Of a stretch of 51,321 nt of DNA, positions 37,124 through 45,580 are shown one piece after another. Position 1 is the first letter of the stretch. Every line of letters begins with the position of its first letter. The stretch is from assembly GCA_031254035.1 (NCBI GenBank), contig JAIRVF010000066.1, positions 1-51,321 on the forward strand, given 5' to 3'. The notes under the pieces are model-generated. The model did not search any database, had not been told where the DNA came from, and worked only from the letters and a program-made list of their open reading frames with translations. Made by a program: the position numbers and the translations under genes. The stretch is from Paenibacillus sp. Its GTDB lineage: Bacteria; Bacillota; Bacilli; Paenibacillales; Paenibacillaceae.

Positions 37124-39541
37124 CTACTCTATCACCAATATTCTAGGGGCTGTTTTGGCAATCACTCTGGTCGATAACCATGAACCCAACACCGCGGATA
37201 TGATACTGATGAAGGCAACAGGAATAATACCGCCCCAGTTCATAACAAGGGGGAGTTTTACTAGCCCATAGGTGGCCAGGATTTGTTCCAGTAGGATCGG
37301 CAGGACATATATTCCGGCACTAATGCCGATGATCGCCCCGATGACGGATAAAGCCGCGATTCCCAAAGCTACCGACATTCGGATTCGATTTGCGGTCATG
37401 CCAATCGATTTATATATGCCATAGGTTTTGCTTTCTTTTCTAACATTGATCCGGCAAGTACTGTAGATGATGATGCAAGTGACCACAATAAATATCAAGC
37501 ACATGATACCCATCGGTAAAATAAGCAGCACTAGGGCCAAATTAAATACGGAATCGATTAACGTTTTCTGTGTCTCTGCCGATAAAGCGCCCTTATACTT
37601 TTCTTCGATATCGCGCACGACTTGATCGGCTTGGTCGATATCATGTACATTGACAAAACACACTTCATTATTACTGTTACCAAATTCCCCCCTTGAGATC
37701 ACATCGGCTGTTATCCTTACGGAATAAGACATGTTGGCGATGGATTGATAAATCCCCGTAACTATCAGGGAATGCTTCTTCCCATAGATGTATACTTCCA
37801 TGACATCCCCAATGTCTTTATTCAGCTTCTTGGATACATTGACTCCAATGGCTATCTCGTTTTTGTGGTGAGGATTGGTTCCTTTGAATGCAGAAAATCC
37901 CGCCTGATCAAAACTCTCTCCAGCGACGCCTATATCTACATTCATGGGGGGTGCGTCTGCCGTTCCAGAACCCCCGGATTTTTCTGAGACAATCACTCCC
38001 GAAATGTATTTATACCATCCGAAGTTTTTGATTCTGGGATCGGACCGCATGTCTTTTTCAAATTGGTCGTGCGAAAAAGCCGAGTAATTACTGACGGTTA
38101 CAGCGATGTTGGAATTGTCATATCCCCATAAGGACGCCGTCTTCGGTATGGAAATGATGCTATAAACTAGGACAAATCCGAAAACAAGGACAGCTGACGA
38201 AATCGTTGTAAGAACGAGCATTAAGAGGGAACCTTTTACATTTTTCAGAACATTACGAAACCCAATGACGAACATAACAGGAAAACGATCGAATCCAACC
38301 CGGCGCGTTCCATTAGAACTTAAACGTCTTGTCCGCTTCATGTTATCCATTTCAGACATGCCATATCGGATCGCTTGTACAGGCTGTACGGAACGGGCTT
38401 TACCCGCATAAATCAACACGCATAAAGTGACAAGTAGAAATACGGATATTCCTACTATTATAGCCACGGTATTGCCTTGCATTGCCAGATCTGAACGGCT
38501 TGTTTTCAAAGATGAAAGGGAACTCTCCACAATGATTTTGGATAAAAAATGACTGGAAGTTAGTCCGGGAATAATCCCTACGATCGAAAGTAAAGCATAT
38601 TGAGACATGTAAGTAGCGATAATTCCAGCTGAAGAAAGGCCACAGCTCTTCAATATGCCAATCGTTTGATAGTTAGCCAATATCGCGTCAGAAATTGTGA
38701 ACCCAATCGTGAATAGCGCCACAAGCAGCATGACAGCTCCAAGAAAAATCATGACGAATCCGATCACTTTATTCATAATCAAATAAAAGGAAACGATCGA
38801 TTCGAAATCCATTTTAGATTCTAGGTATGGAGTGCCGAACTTCTGCTCGAAGAGTTTCCAATACTGTGTATTTGTATCGTAATCTGCGAACCGAAGCCCC
38901 ATCATATACATGTCTTTTCCTTGTAGCGACTGAAACTGCTTTTTATAATCCTGCGAGTTCATCCAAATACGGGCATCCGTTGCAAACGGAGCTCCGAAAG
39001 GAATATCCACGACTACAGCCGCTACCTTTAACTCAAATGTACCCTGACCTGTTGTGAAGCTTACTTTATCACCAACATTCATTCCGTTGGAATAAGCGAG
39101 TGAAGTGGGTATCCATACGGTCCCCGCTTCGGGGGTGCTTCTTTCTTCTCCTTGAGCCCAGACCAACTTATCAACCGTAAAGGGAAGCTCCGGCGTATCC
39201 ATCATATGCAAGTATACATTTGTTTTTTGTCCTTGATGGATAATTCCGGATAAATTTCGATAAGGCATTAGTTCGGACGCCATCACTCCTTGCTGCTCGT
39301 CCCACCATTGCTTAAGCTGTTTCGGATCATGGAGACCGCGTTCTAAAGTTAACATTTGATGAGAACCGTTCGTTTTGTTATGCATGTCCGTAAATAAATT
39401 TTGTGTATTTGAGATCACAATCACGGATGTCGACAACATCAGCGCAGATAACAAAATGAGCAATGTTGTAAGCCCGTTTTGCAGCTTCCTCGTTCTTAGG
39501 TTAGATCGGAAAAGGGTCCAGACCGCATTCATCACAGTCAC
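37124..39541 (-). CDS. FtsX/MacB-type ABC transporter permease
   Basis: The 805-residue protein has an N-terminal membrane anchor (about 20-45), a large extracytoplasmic domain (about 50-250), three helices (about 255-390), a second anchor and extracytoplasmic domain (about 430-660) and three final helices. This duplicated FtsX-like architecture is typical of MacB/LolCDE-type and antimicrobial-peptide ABC transporters, which act from the membrane by mechanotransmission. Its start overlaps the ATPase gene's stop by 4 bases, so the two are translationally coupled. With the sensor pair upstream it likely answers to envelope stress or a peptide antibiotic; the substrate is not readable. Confidence 0.85.
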   Translation of the reverse strand: MTVMNAVWTLFRSNLRTRKLQNGLTTLLILLSALMLSTSVIVISNTQNLFTDMHNKTNGSHQMLTLERGLHDPKQLKQWWDEQQGVMASELMPYRNLSGIIHQGQKTNVYLHMMDTPELPFTVDKLVWAQGEERSTPEAGTVWIPTSLAYSNGMNVGDKVSFTTGQGTFELKVAAVVVDIPFGAPFATDARIWMNSQDYKKQFQSLQGKDMYMMGLRFADYDTNTQYWKLFEQKFGTPYLESKMDFESIVSFYLIMNKVIGFVMIFLGAVMLLVALFTIGFTISDAILANYQTIGILKSCGLSSAGIIATYMSQYALLSIVGIIPGLTSSHFLSKIIVESSLSSLKTSRSDLAMQGNTVAIIVGISVFLLVTLCVLIYAGKARSVQPVQAIRYGMSEMDNMKRTRRLSSNGTRRVGFDRFPVMFVIGFRNVLKNVKGSLLMLVLTTISSAVLVFGFVLVYSIISIPKTASLWGYDNSNIAVTVSNYSAFSHDQFEKDMRSDPRIKNFGWYKYISGVIVSEKSGGSGTADAPPMNVDIGVAGESFDQAGFSAFKGTNPHHKNEIAIGVNVSKKLNKDIGDVMEVYIYGKKHSLIVTGIYQSIANMSYSVRITADVISRGEFGNSNNEVCFVNVHDIDQADQVVRDIEEKYKGALSAETQKTLIDSVFNLALVLLILPMGIMCLIFIVVTCIIIYSTCRINVRKESKTYGIYKSIGMTANRIRMSVALGIAALSVIGAIIGISAGIYVLPILLEQILATYGLVKLPLVMNWGGIIPVAFISIISAVLGSWLSTRVIAKTAPRILVIE

Positions 39542-40305
39542 TCCTTCCCTGACACATAAGAAAATATGATTTTTTCTCTGTCCTGAATGTCCTCATTGCT
39601 AGGATCATATTTTTCAAATTCCAGAATACCGCCAACTTTGCCGTCCCGGATTAAAATGAGTCGGTCCGCCCGGCAAGCGGCTTTGATATCATGCGTAACC
39701 ATGACAACCGATTGCCCTTGACGATTCATCTCCGTTAAAATATCCAAGATCGCGACGCCTTGATCGTAATTCAAAGCGCCTGTCGGCTCATCGGCAAAAA
39801 TGACCTCCGGAGAGTTAATGAGCGCTCTTGCAATAGCCGCCCGCTGCTGCTGTCCCCCCGAAGCTTGCGCTGGCAAGCGATTGCCCAGGCTCCCAATCTC
39901 CATCGCTTCCATCAGCGAACGTGCCTTTTTCTTCACTTCATTTTTTTTATTGCCGGCGATATAGCCGGGTAATGCGATGTTTTCCAAAAAAGTGAGATCA
40001 GGCACCAAATGAATCCCTTGATAAATAAATCCGATTTTCCGCGCCCGAAAGTCCGCCATTTTCTTTACGCTATAGGTATCGATGCGCTGCTCTTGATAAT
40101 ACACCTCTCCAGCCGTCACGCTATCCATTCCACTCAGAAGATACATTAAGGTAGATTTTCCTGAGCCGGAATTCCCCATAATAACCGTAAAATCTCCTTG
40201 GTAAATTTCGATATCCAGATTTCGAATGGCATGGTATTGCTCGCTGCTGGTAGAGTAGGTTTTACTGAGGTTTGCTGCATGAATCATCGTTTTTTTGTCT
40301 GCCAC
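39538..40305 (-). CDS. ABC transporter ATP-binding protein (MacB/LolD type)
   Basis: The start is GTG 40305, because AGGAGGG lies 8 bases upstream; an ATG at 40362 has no such site. The 255-residue product has Walker A (GNSGSGKST), the signature S-G-G-Q-Q-Q-R-A-A-I-A-R-A and Walker B ending in D-E-P-T-G-A-L-N, plus the switch His. The A-L-N after the Walker B Glu is characteristic of the LolD/MacB group that energises FtsX-type permeases. It pairs with the permease gene it overlaps. Confidence 0.92.
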   Translation of the reverse strand: MADKKTMIHAANLSKTYSTSSEQYHAIRNLDIEIYQGDFTVIMGNSGSGKSTLMYLLSGMDSVTAGEVYYQEQRIDTYSVKKMADFRARKIGFIYQGIHLVPDLTFLENIALPGYIAGNKKNEVKKKARSLMEAMEIGSLGNRLPAQASGGQQQRAAIARALINSPEVIFADEPTGALNYDQGVAILDILTEMNRQGQSVVMVTHDIKAACRADRLILIRDGKVGGILEFEKYDPSNEDIQDREKIIFSYVSGKE

Positions 40306-40403
40306 ATTCAAGCCCTCCTGCAATTTCAATATATTCGTCATTGTAAAGGGCATATCTTGCATGCTGCTTATCAGATTATTAATAAAGTATTACAACCGCG
40401 AAA

Positions 40404-41849
40404 TCAGCATAATGGAATGGAAAAATAAAAGGTTGTTCCTTGCCCCGGCGTGCTTTTGAAGGAAATCGAACCTTTGTGCGCTTCAATAATATATTTGCAT
40501 ATAGACAAACCTAACCCCGAACCCTCATTTTTTGCTTTAGCAGCCCCACCGCCAGCTTGCCCTTTAAAATAACGTTCAAAAATAAAAGGCATGTCCTGTG
40601 GAAGAATTCCATTTCCCGTATCTGCGATTGTGATGATGAGCTGATCCAGCTCCTGTTCAATGCTAATTCGGATGGAATCTCCCGGGGATGTATGCTTCAA
40701 GGCATTTGCAATGAGATTGGAAATAACTTGTTCCAGCCGGTTCGCGTCCACGTTGAAGAGCACATTCGGAATTTCTGTTGGTTCGATAAAGGTAATGCCT
40801 GCCGTACGAATGTTGTGGCCTATCGGCTTAAGGATTCGCAGCAGGATCTCTTTACTATATTGTTCTATCCTATGGACTGAAATTTGCCCCAGTTCTTTTA
40901 ATGCATGCAGGAGCAGGTCATCCAAAAGCACGGTCATTTTATGCGTATTGGTCTGCATCACTTGAATATATTCCATTACCGAATCCATATCGGGACAAAC
41001 CCCTGCATGTATAGCCTCTAGATATGCATTGATCGTTGTTAGAGGGGTCTTGAGTTCGTGGGATAAATTCGATACCAGCTCTTTCTGGGCTTTATCTTGC
41101 TCATCTCTTCGTTTGTTAAGATGTATGATTTCCAGCCTCATTTGCTCGAACATGGCGTAAACTTCCCCGATTTCATCCATATAGCCGTACTCCGCTTTGT
41201 GCTCGTAATCTCCCTTTAGAATCGCTTCCGAATAATATTTTAATTTATGAATGGGCCGGATGGTGTCGTTGTTGATTTTTCTTCTAAGGAACCACAACAA
41301 AATAAATACCAGCAGCAAACATACCATCATCAGGAGGAGAGGAATAAGGAGGGCATGATGTGATTGTTTTGGGATGACAAGTGCTGTTGGCAATGTAAAA
41401 ATGGCGTTTCCAATTTGAGTTTGTGTTTCTGGGTTGATGACGGGAAAGGCAATTTTGAAAAAATCCTTATCTATCTTCGAATCATATAAATCATAATGAA
41501 GTGAAGTCCTTACATCGATGGTTTGGACCTTCGTTCCAGGTTCAGAATTAAAAATAACTCTGCCATCCAACTGTGCAAACAGAAGGCGCACGCCGCTATT
41601 TTCGCTCATCTTCAGCAAGTTCTGTCGCAATGTCACATCCGTAGCGATTGCTTTATGATTGTCTTCAAGAAATAACATCATATCGCTGACCTTGATCCGC
41701 ACTTGATTAATGACGTAGTTCGTCTGAACATTGTCCTCTTTCCCGTTCCAGAAGAAGTACGCTCCACAGCCCATCATGATGACAAGGCATGCGCATACGG
41801 CCCAAATCCACTTTTTTAACCAACGGCTTACATACATGGTATTCCCCAT
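40404..41849 (-). CDS. Sensor histidine kinase with extracytoplasmic sensor
   Basis: The 481-residue kinase has one helix at about 13-33, an outer sensor of about 130 residues, a second helix at about 166-188, HAMP (about 190-245), the phospho-acceptor His264 in S-H-E-L-K-T-P, the N box (N-L-I-A-N-A-L-K-H), and the G boxes D-T-G-N-G and G-S-G-L-G-L. It lies 8 bases after the response regulator gene and is read with it. The presence of a real outer sensor differs from the intramembrane-sensing kinases of BceRS systems, so the signal may be detected outside rather than through the transporter. Two ATGs (first and fifth codon) are possible starts. Confidence 0.92.
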   Translation of the reverse strand: MGNTMYVSRWLKKWIWAVCACLVIMMGCGAYFFWNGKEDNVQTNYVINQVRIKVSDMMLFLEDNHKAIATDVTLRQNLLKMSENSGVRLLFAQLDGRVIFNSEPGTKVQTIDVRTSLHYDLYDSKIDKDFFKIAFPVINPETQTQIGNAIFTLPTALVIPKQSHHALLIPLLLMMVCLLLVFILLWFLRRKINNDTIRPIHKLKYYSEAILKGDYEHKAEYGYMDEIGEVYAMFEQMRLEIIHLNKRRDEQDKAQKELVSNLSHELKTPLTTINAYLEAIHAGVCPDMDSVMEYIQVMQTNTHKMTVLLDDLLLHALKELGQISVHRIEQYSKEILLRILKPIGHNIRTAGITFIEPTEIPNVLFNVDANRLEQVISNLIANALKHTSPGDSIRISIEQELDQLIITIADTGNGILPQDMPFIFERYFKGQAGGGAAKAKNEGSGLGLSICKYIIEAHKGSISFKSTPGQGTTFYFSIPLC

Positions 41850-41857
41850 CCCTAGAC

Positions 41858-42550
41858 CTAATCTGAGCTGAATTTGTAGCCAACGCCCCAGACCGTTTTA
41901 ATATACGTTGAGTTTGAAGGGTCCGGCTCCAGCTTTTCTCGCAATCTTCTTATATAAACCGTTATTGTGCTTTCATCTCCAAATGTTTCGTATCCCCACA
42001 CTGCGTCTAATAGCTGACTTTTGGAGAACACTTGATTTTTATGTTTGGATAAGTAGTACAGCAGTTCAAACTCTTTGGCAGACAACGAAACTTCTTGGCT
42101 TTCAACGGTTACCTTGTAGGCTTTTTTATCAATGATAAGGCTCCCAAATTGAAGCAATTCATCTTGCTTTGGCTTATTTTCCATGCTTCCTCTCCGCAAA
42201 TGGGCGTTGATTCTGGCGACGAGCTCGCTTAGAGAAAACGGCTTTGTCATATAATCATCCGCGCCAAATCCGAGACCAAGCACCTTATCCGTATCGCTGC
42301 CTCTAGCACTCAATATTAGAATCGGCGTATTGCATGTCTCGCGAATTTGGCGGCAAAGCTCGATCCCGTCCGCATCTGGAAGCATGATATCCAAAATAAT
42401 AAAATCGGGGGACAAGGTGTCTATAAATTTCAAGCCGTCCTGACCATTCTCAGCAACCGTAACCTCATATCCGCTGATCGTTATGTAATCTTTCAAAACA
42501 CGGGAAATATCTTGTTCATCTTCAATCACGAGTACTTTTCTTGGTCTCAT
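41858..42550 (-). CDS. OmpR/PhoB-family response regulator
   Basis: The 230-residue protein has a receiver domain with phospho-acceptor Asp54 and Lys103 (T-K-P-F) and a C-terminal winged helix with the V-W-G-Y-E segment. GGAG precedes ATG 42550. It heads a four-gene operon (regulator, kinase, ATPase, permease) and very likely controls its own operon. The 75-base gap upstream is AT-rich; I did not find a promoter I would defend. Confidence 0.93.
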   Translation of the reverse strand: MRPRKVLVIEDEQDISRVLKDYITISGYEVTVAENGQDGLKFIDTLSPDFIILDIMLPDADGIELCRQIRETCNTPILILSARGSDTDKVLGLGFGADDYMTKPFSLSELVARINAHLRRGSMENKPKQDELLQFGSLIIDKKAYKVTVESQEVSLSAKEFELLYYLSKHKNQVFSKSQLLDAVWGYETFGDESTITVYIRRLREKLEPDPSNSTYIKTVWGVGYKFSSD

Positions 42551-42625
42551 CGTTTAATCTCCGTTATGTATAAAAATGGAAGTTATAACAAAAAAGAAAT
42601 ATCGAACTATATACTTTTGATTCCA

Positions 42626-43450
42626 TTAATTAATAATTAATTCTTTACCTGTTGGAAAAGGGTTTAATTTTTCTTTCAAAACAGTATGAAGGATATTATA
42701 GGCTTTTGCACCAGTGCAATGACATGTGTATATAGAGTTAATTGGCATTTCATTTAATCTGTTACCGATAGAAACGATTTCTTCCTTTGTTTTTCCAAGA
42801 GTGTTAATAACGCGAATGCCGATTAAATGAAACCCTCCTACGATCACATCAATTTCTCCATTGGGGAATTTATCCAATGCTACTTTTGCCATATTTATAA
42901 TCCCATGATGGCTACATCCACTGAATAGAACAATTCCATTTTTGTTTTCTATAACTAACATAATTTCATGATTAAAATCATCTAATTCTTTCTTACTTCC
43001 TTTATAAAGGTTCTTTGTATATTCGTTCGTAGGATTTAACGTAATAATATGAATTCCTTTTGCTATTTCTATATCACTTGCAACAAAAATCAAACGATTT
43101 CTGTATGAATTTTGAATATTATTTTTTGCTCCGACCTTATGATAGTAACTCCCTAATCTAAACCAATGGGGCTCTAACGCATGTTGCGATAAATAAATTT
43201 TCGCATGATTATTTACTTCATTGAGATAATTTAACCCACCAATATGGTCAGAATGTCCATGAGAAATAACAACGGTATGTGCTTTACCTAAATCAATTCC
43301 CATAGCTTTTGCATTTTTTATATATGAATGATCTGGTCCTGTATCAAAAATAATATTCATTTGTTCGGTCTCAATATATAGGGATAAACCATGCTTCGCA
43401 ATTAATTTATGATCTTGTTTAGTATTTTCAAGAATAGATGTAATTTTCAT
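42626..43450 (-). CDS. MBL-fold metallo-hydrolase
   Basis: The 274-residue protein has the zinc-binding H-G-H-S-D-H motif and the second metal ligand region S-G-C-S-H-H-G, with a late G-G-F-H and a C-terminal C-H-C-T-G. The family (PF00753, the branch annotated as 7,8-dihydropterin-6-methyl-4-(beta-D-ribofuranosyl)aminobenzene-5'-phosphate synthase-like) hydrolyses diverse small molecules. The exact substrate is unknown. It is more AT-rich than the operon next to it, from which it is separated by 75 bases, and may be an independent gene. Confidence 0.85.
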   Translation of the reverse strand: MKITSILENTKQDHKLIAKHGLSLYIETEQMNIIFDTGPDHSYIKNAKAMGIDLGKAHTVVISHGHSDHIGGLNYLNEVNNHAKIYLSQHALEPHWFRLGSYYHKVGAKNNIQNSYRNRLIFVASDIEIAKGIHIITLNPTNEYTKNLYKGSKKELDDFNHEIMLVIENKNGIVLFSGCSHHGIINMAKVALDKFPNGEIDVIVGGFHLIGIRVINTLGKTKEEIVSIGNRLNEMPINSIYTCHCTGAKAYNILHTVLKEKLNPFPTGKELIIN

Positions 43451-43496
43451 ATAAGTATACCTACTTTCGTGATGCTGTTCTGCTAATTTAATCTTT

Positions 43497-43606
43497 TTAG
43501 GCTGTGTTATGACAATTACCTCTCCAATAACTATGCTCTCTCAAAATGCCCTCTTTAACAAAACCTAACTTTTCAAGAACTCTAATTGATGCTTTATTTT
43601 CCTGCT
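43497..43606 (-). pseudogene. C-terminal remnant of a GNAT acetyltransferase
   Basis: About 36 codons read E-N-K-A-S-I-R-V-L-E-K-L-G-F-V-K-E-G and end after Y-W-R-G-N-C-H-N-T-A. This is the acetyl-CoA-proximal end of RimJ/RimL-type N-acetyltransferases. The rest of the gene is absent; the DUF4241 gene starts to overlap within a few bases. The usual last 6-10 residues are also gone. Confidence 0.75.
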
Positions 43607-43608
43607 CC

Positions 43609-44133
43609 TTATAAATCCGCGTCTTTAATAAAAATAATTTTGACCCCGATAATTTGGTTCTGGTCATTTGCAGCATAATACGCCGCATAAGCGCCATCGC
43701 CCAGACCGGTATGCGAAACTACGCCCCCGTCCAGAACTCCTGCTTCTTCTTCGCTTTCCGTTATATCGCAGCAAGCATAATACCAGTCGCTGTCCGTCGT
43801 GTTAGGCTCCATCTCTTGAACCACCGGATCAGGGAGACGATAATGGTTCACGTCAAAAATTCCTGCCTGCCCGCTGTCCACTCCGACGATAAAATCACCT
43901 TTTATCCATGACAGCTCGTCCTGCCGCTCCGCAAAAGTACTGTGAGAAGCGATCAGCTTGGAACAGGTCTCGCCCCAATCCCTTACCTCGGTTTTATATA
44001 CCTGCGCATTCCAGGTTCCGTTCAATACATTATCCAAAACTCCCATAATAATTGTATCCCTCAGTTCATAACAGGGATCGGATACAACCACTTTTCCGGA
44101 AGTGATTTCAAATTGCCCAAGATGAATGATCAT
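43609..44133 (-). CDS. DUF4241-domain protein
   Basis: The start is ATG 44133 behind AAAGGAG; the longer frame from 44199 lies in VOC remnant DNA. The 174-residue product is rich in Asp, Gly and aromatic residues and has the S-D-P-C-Y motif near its N-terminus and the late G-D-G-A-Y-A-A-Y-Y-A stretch. These are marks of DUF4241. The function is unknown. The domain occurs in proteins near toxin-immunity sets, which I mention only as a lead. It is wedged between two broken genes, which suggests it came in by an insertion. Confidence 0.75.
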   Translation of the reverse strand: MIIHLGQFEITSGKVVVSDPCYELRDTIIMGVLDNVLNGTWNAQVYKTEVRDWGETCSKLIASHSTFAERQDELSWIKGDFIVGVDSGQAGIFDVNHYRLPDPVVQEMEPNTTDSDWYYACCDITESEEEAGVLDGGVVSHTGLGDGAYAAYYAANDQNQIIGVKIIFIKDADL

Positions 44134-44165
44134 GATTAGTTCTCCTTTTTTGGCTTTAGCACCAT

Positions 44166-44330
44166 CTAACAAATTATACCACCCGCGGGACCATTCCACC
44201 GATTATATTTTAGCTGAAGGACCACAAACAACAATCCCTCCGCGCAAAAATGCTTTTTGTAAAAGTCGATCGCTTCTTTTGCTTTTCCGTTCATGGATAA
44301 GAAAATCGCTACTTCCAGTGTTGCGCTCAG
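44166..44330 (-). pseudogene. VOC/PhnB-like (glyoxalase-fold) gene remnant
   Basis: The frame gives about 54 codons with F-L-S-M-N-G-K-A-K-E-A-I-D-F-Y-K-K-H-F, the opening of PhnB-like VOC proteins. Homology stops after about 35 residues and a stop follows at 44166. The expected ATG is a CTG (44328-44330), although AAGGAG remains in front of it. The gene is divergent from the YafY-type regulator, a pairing common in Firmicutes. It was probably cut by the event that placed the DUF4241 gene here. Confidence 0.65.
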
Positions 44331-44366
44331 TGTATCCGTCTCCTTTTATACCATGATATTAGGTAA

Positions 44367-44426
44367 TTGATGTACACCTTGAGCTTATTATAAAATGTAA
44401 AGGTAGCAATAAATGACACCTTTACA
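44367..44426 (+). promoter_or_regulatory. Promoter and 9-bp-arm operator of the YafY-type gene
   Basis: TTGATG (44367-44372) and TATAAA (44389-44394) are 16 bases apart. Directly downstream, TGTAAAGGT (44396-44404) and ACCTTTACA (44418-44426) are perfect inverted arms with a 13-base spacer. A protein bound there would block the start point, so autoregulation by the WYL protein is likely. The same site could have controlled the divergent VOC gene. Confidence 0.6.
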
Positions 44427-44438
44427 AGGAGATTTACG

Positions 44439-45377
44439 ATGAAGAAATCCGAAAGATTAAATGACATGATCAGATACTTAAACGGCCGCGAGTTCTTTAA
44501 TTTAAGCGACTTAATGGATAAATACAATATTTCCAAAAGCACAGCCCTGCGTGATATTAGCTCATTAGAGCAATTAGGCATGCCTATTTTTGCGGAACAT
44601 GGCAGACATGGGCGATATGGCATTTTAAAAAACAGATTGTTATCGCCCATTATTTTTACGATGGATGAAGTGTATGCCCTGTATTTTGCCATGTTGACGT
44701 TAGAAGCTTATCAATCGACGCCATTTCATCTAAGTGTTAATCAACTCAATGATAAGTTTGAAAACTGCCTTTCCCAAGAACAAATCAAACAGATTCACAA
44801 CATGAAAAAAGTCCTGCAATTCGAAATGTATCCGCATCATCATGTGAGTCATTTTTTAGATAAAATTCTAAAAAGCATTCTTAATGAGGGCAGCTGTAGG
44901 ATTCAATACGTAAAAGGTAATCAAGGAAAAGGCTACCATGTTCAATTTTTCAAAATCTCCGCTAAATTTGGTCAATGGTATGCTGCGGGAATAGAGCCCA
45001 ATACGAATAAACCTCGAGTCTTCAGATGCGACAGAATAACCTCTATAGAAGAAGAGGACAATGAATCTCACTTTTCTTTAGATGAACTCGTTAACCGCTC
45101 ATTGGAAATTTATCGTTCCGAGAATAGTGTTGATTTTGAAGTAGAAATTTTAGAACAAGCCCAGGATATCTTTTATAAAGAACATTATCCTTCCATGAAA
45201 CTAGAAAGCGGCGATAGGACAGTGATTAAGGGATTCTATAATCCAGGCGAAGAGGAGTTTATAGCAGATTATTTTATGAGGTATGGCCATTATGTGAAGT
45301 CCGTGAAACCTGGGTCATTAAAACAAATAATCCAAGATCGAGTGGAGAATCTTTTGAAGTATTATCGAAAATTGTAG
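44439..45377 (+). CDS. YafY/WYL-family transcriptional regulator
   Basis: The 312-residue protein starts at ATG 44439 behind AAGGAG. Residues about 3-60 form a DeoR-type helix-turn-helix (L-S-D-L-M-D-K-Y-N-I-S-K-S-T-A-L-R-D-I). The central and C-terminal parts are the WYL ligand domain, in which the usual W-Y-L reads W-Y-A, followed by the WCX extension. Such regulators sense nucleotides or small molecules and often control an adjacent VOC-type gene, which here is only a remnant on the other strand. Confidence 0.87.
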   Translation: MKKSERLNDMIRYLNGREFFNLSDLMDKYNISKSTALRDISSLEQLGMPIFAEHGRHGRYGILKNRLLSPIIFTMDEVYALYFAMLTLEAYQSTPFHLSVNQLNDKFENCLSQEQIKQIHNMKKVLQFEMYPHHHVSHFLDKILKSILNEGSCRIQYVKGNQGKGYHVQFFKISAKFGQWYAAGIEPNTNKPRVFRCDRITSIEEEDNESHFSLDELVNRSLEIYRSENSVDFEVEILEQAQDIFYKEHYPSMKLESGDRTVIKGFYNPGEEEFIADYFMRYGHYVKSVKPGSLKQIIQDRVENLLKYYRKL

Positions 45378-45580
45378 ATCATTCGCCAGGATTCATTATT
45401 ATTAATTCTTACCGGCATCAATGTTTTGCCGCATACGTAATAGGCAAATGCATATGATGAAAATAATATCGTTTCCCATATATGTAATCCATATCCATCA
45501 AATTGGAAGACTGGTGATAACTCAGAGCATCATAAGTTACGCAATGACAGATATAAAAAATTTATTTTGGAGGTAATCTT

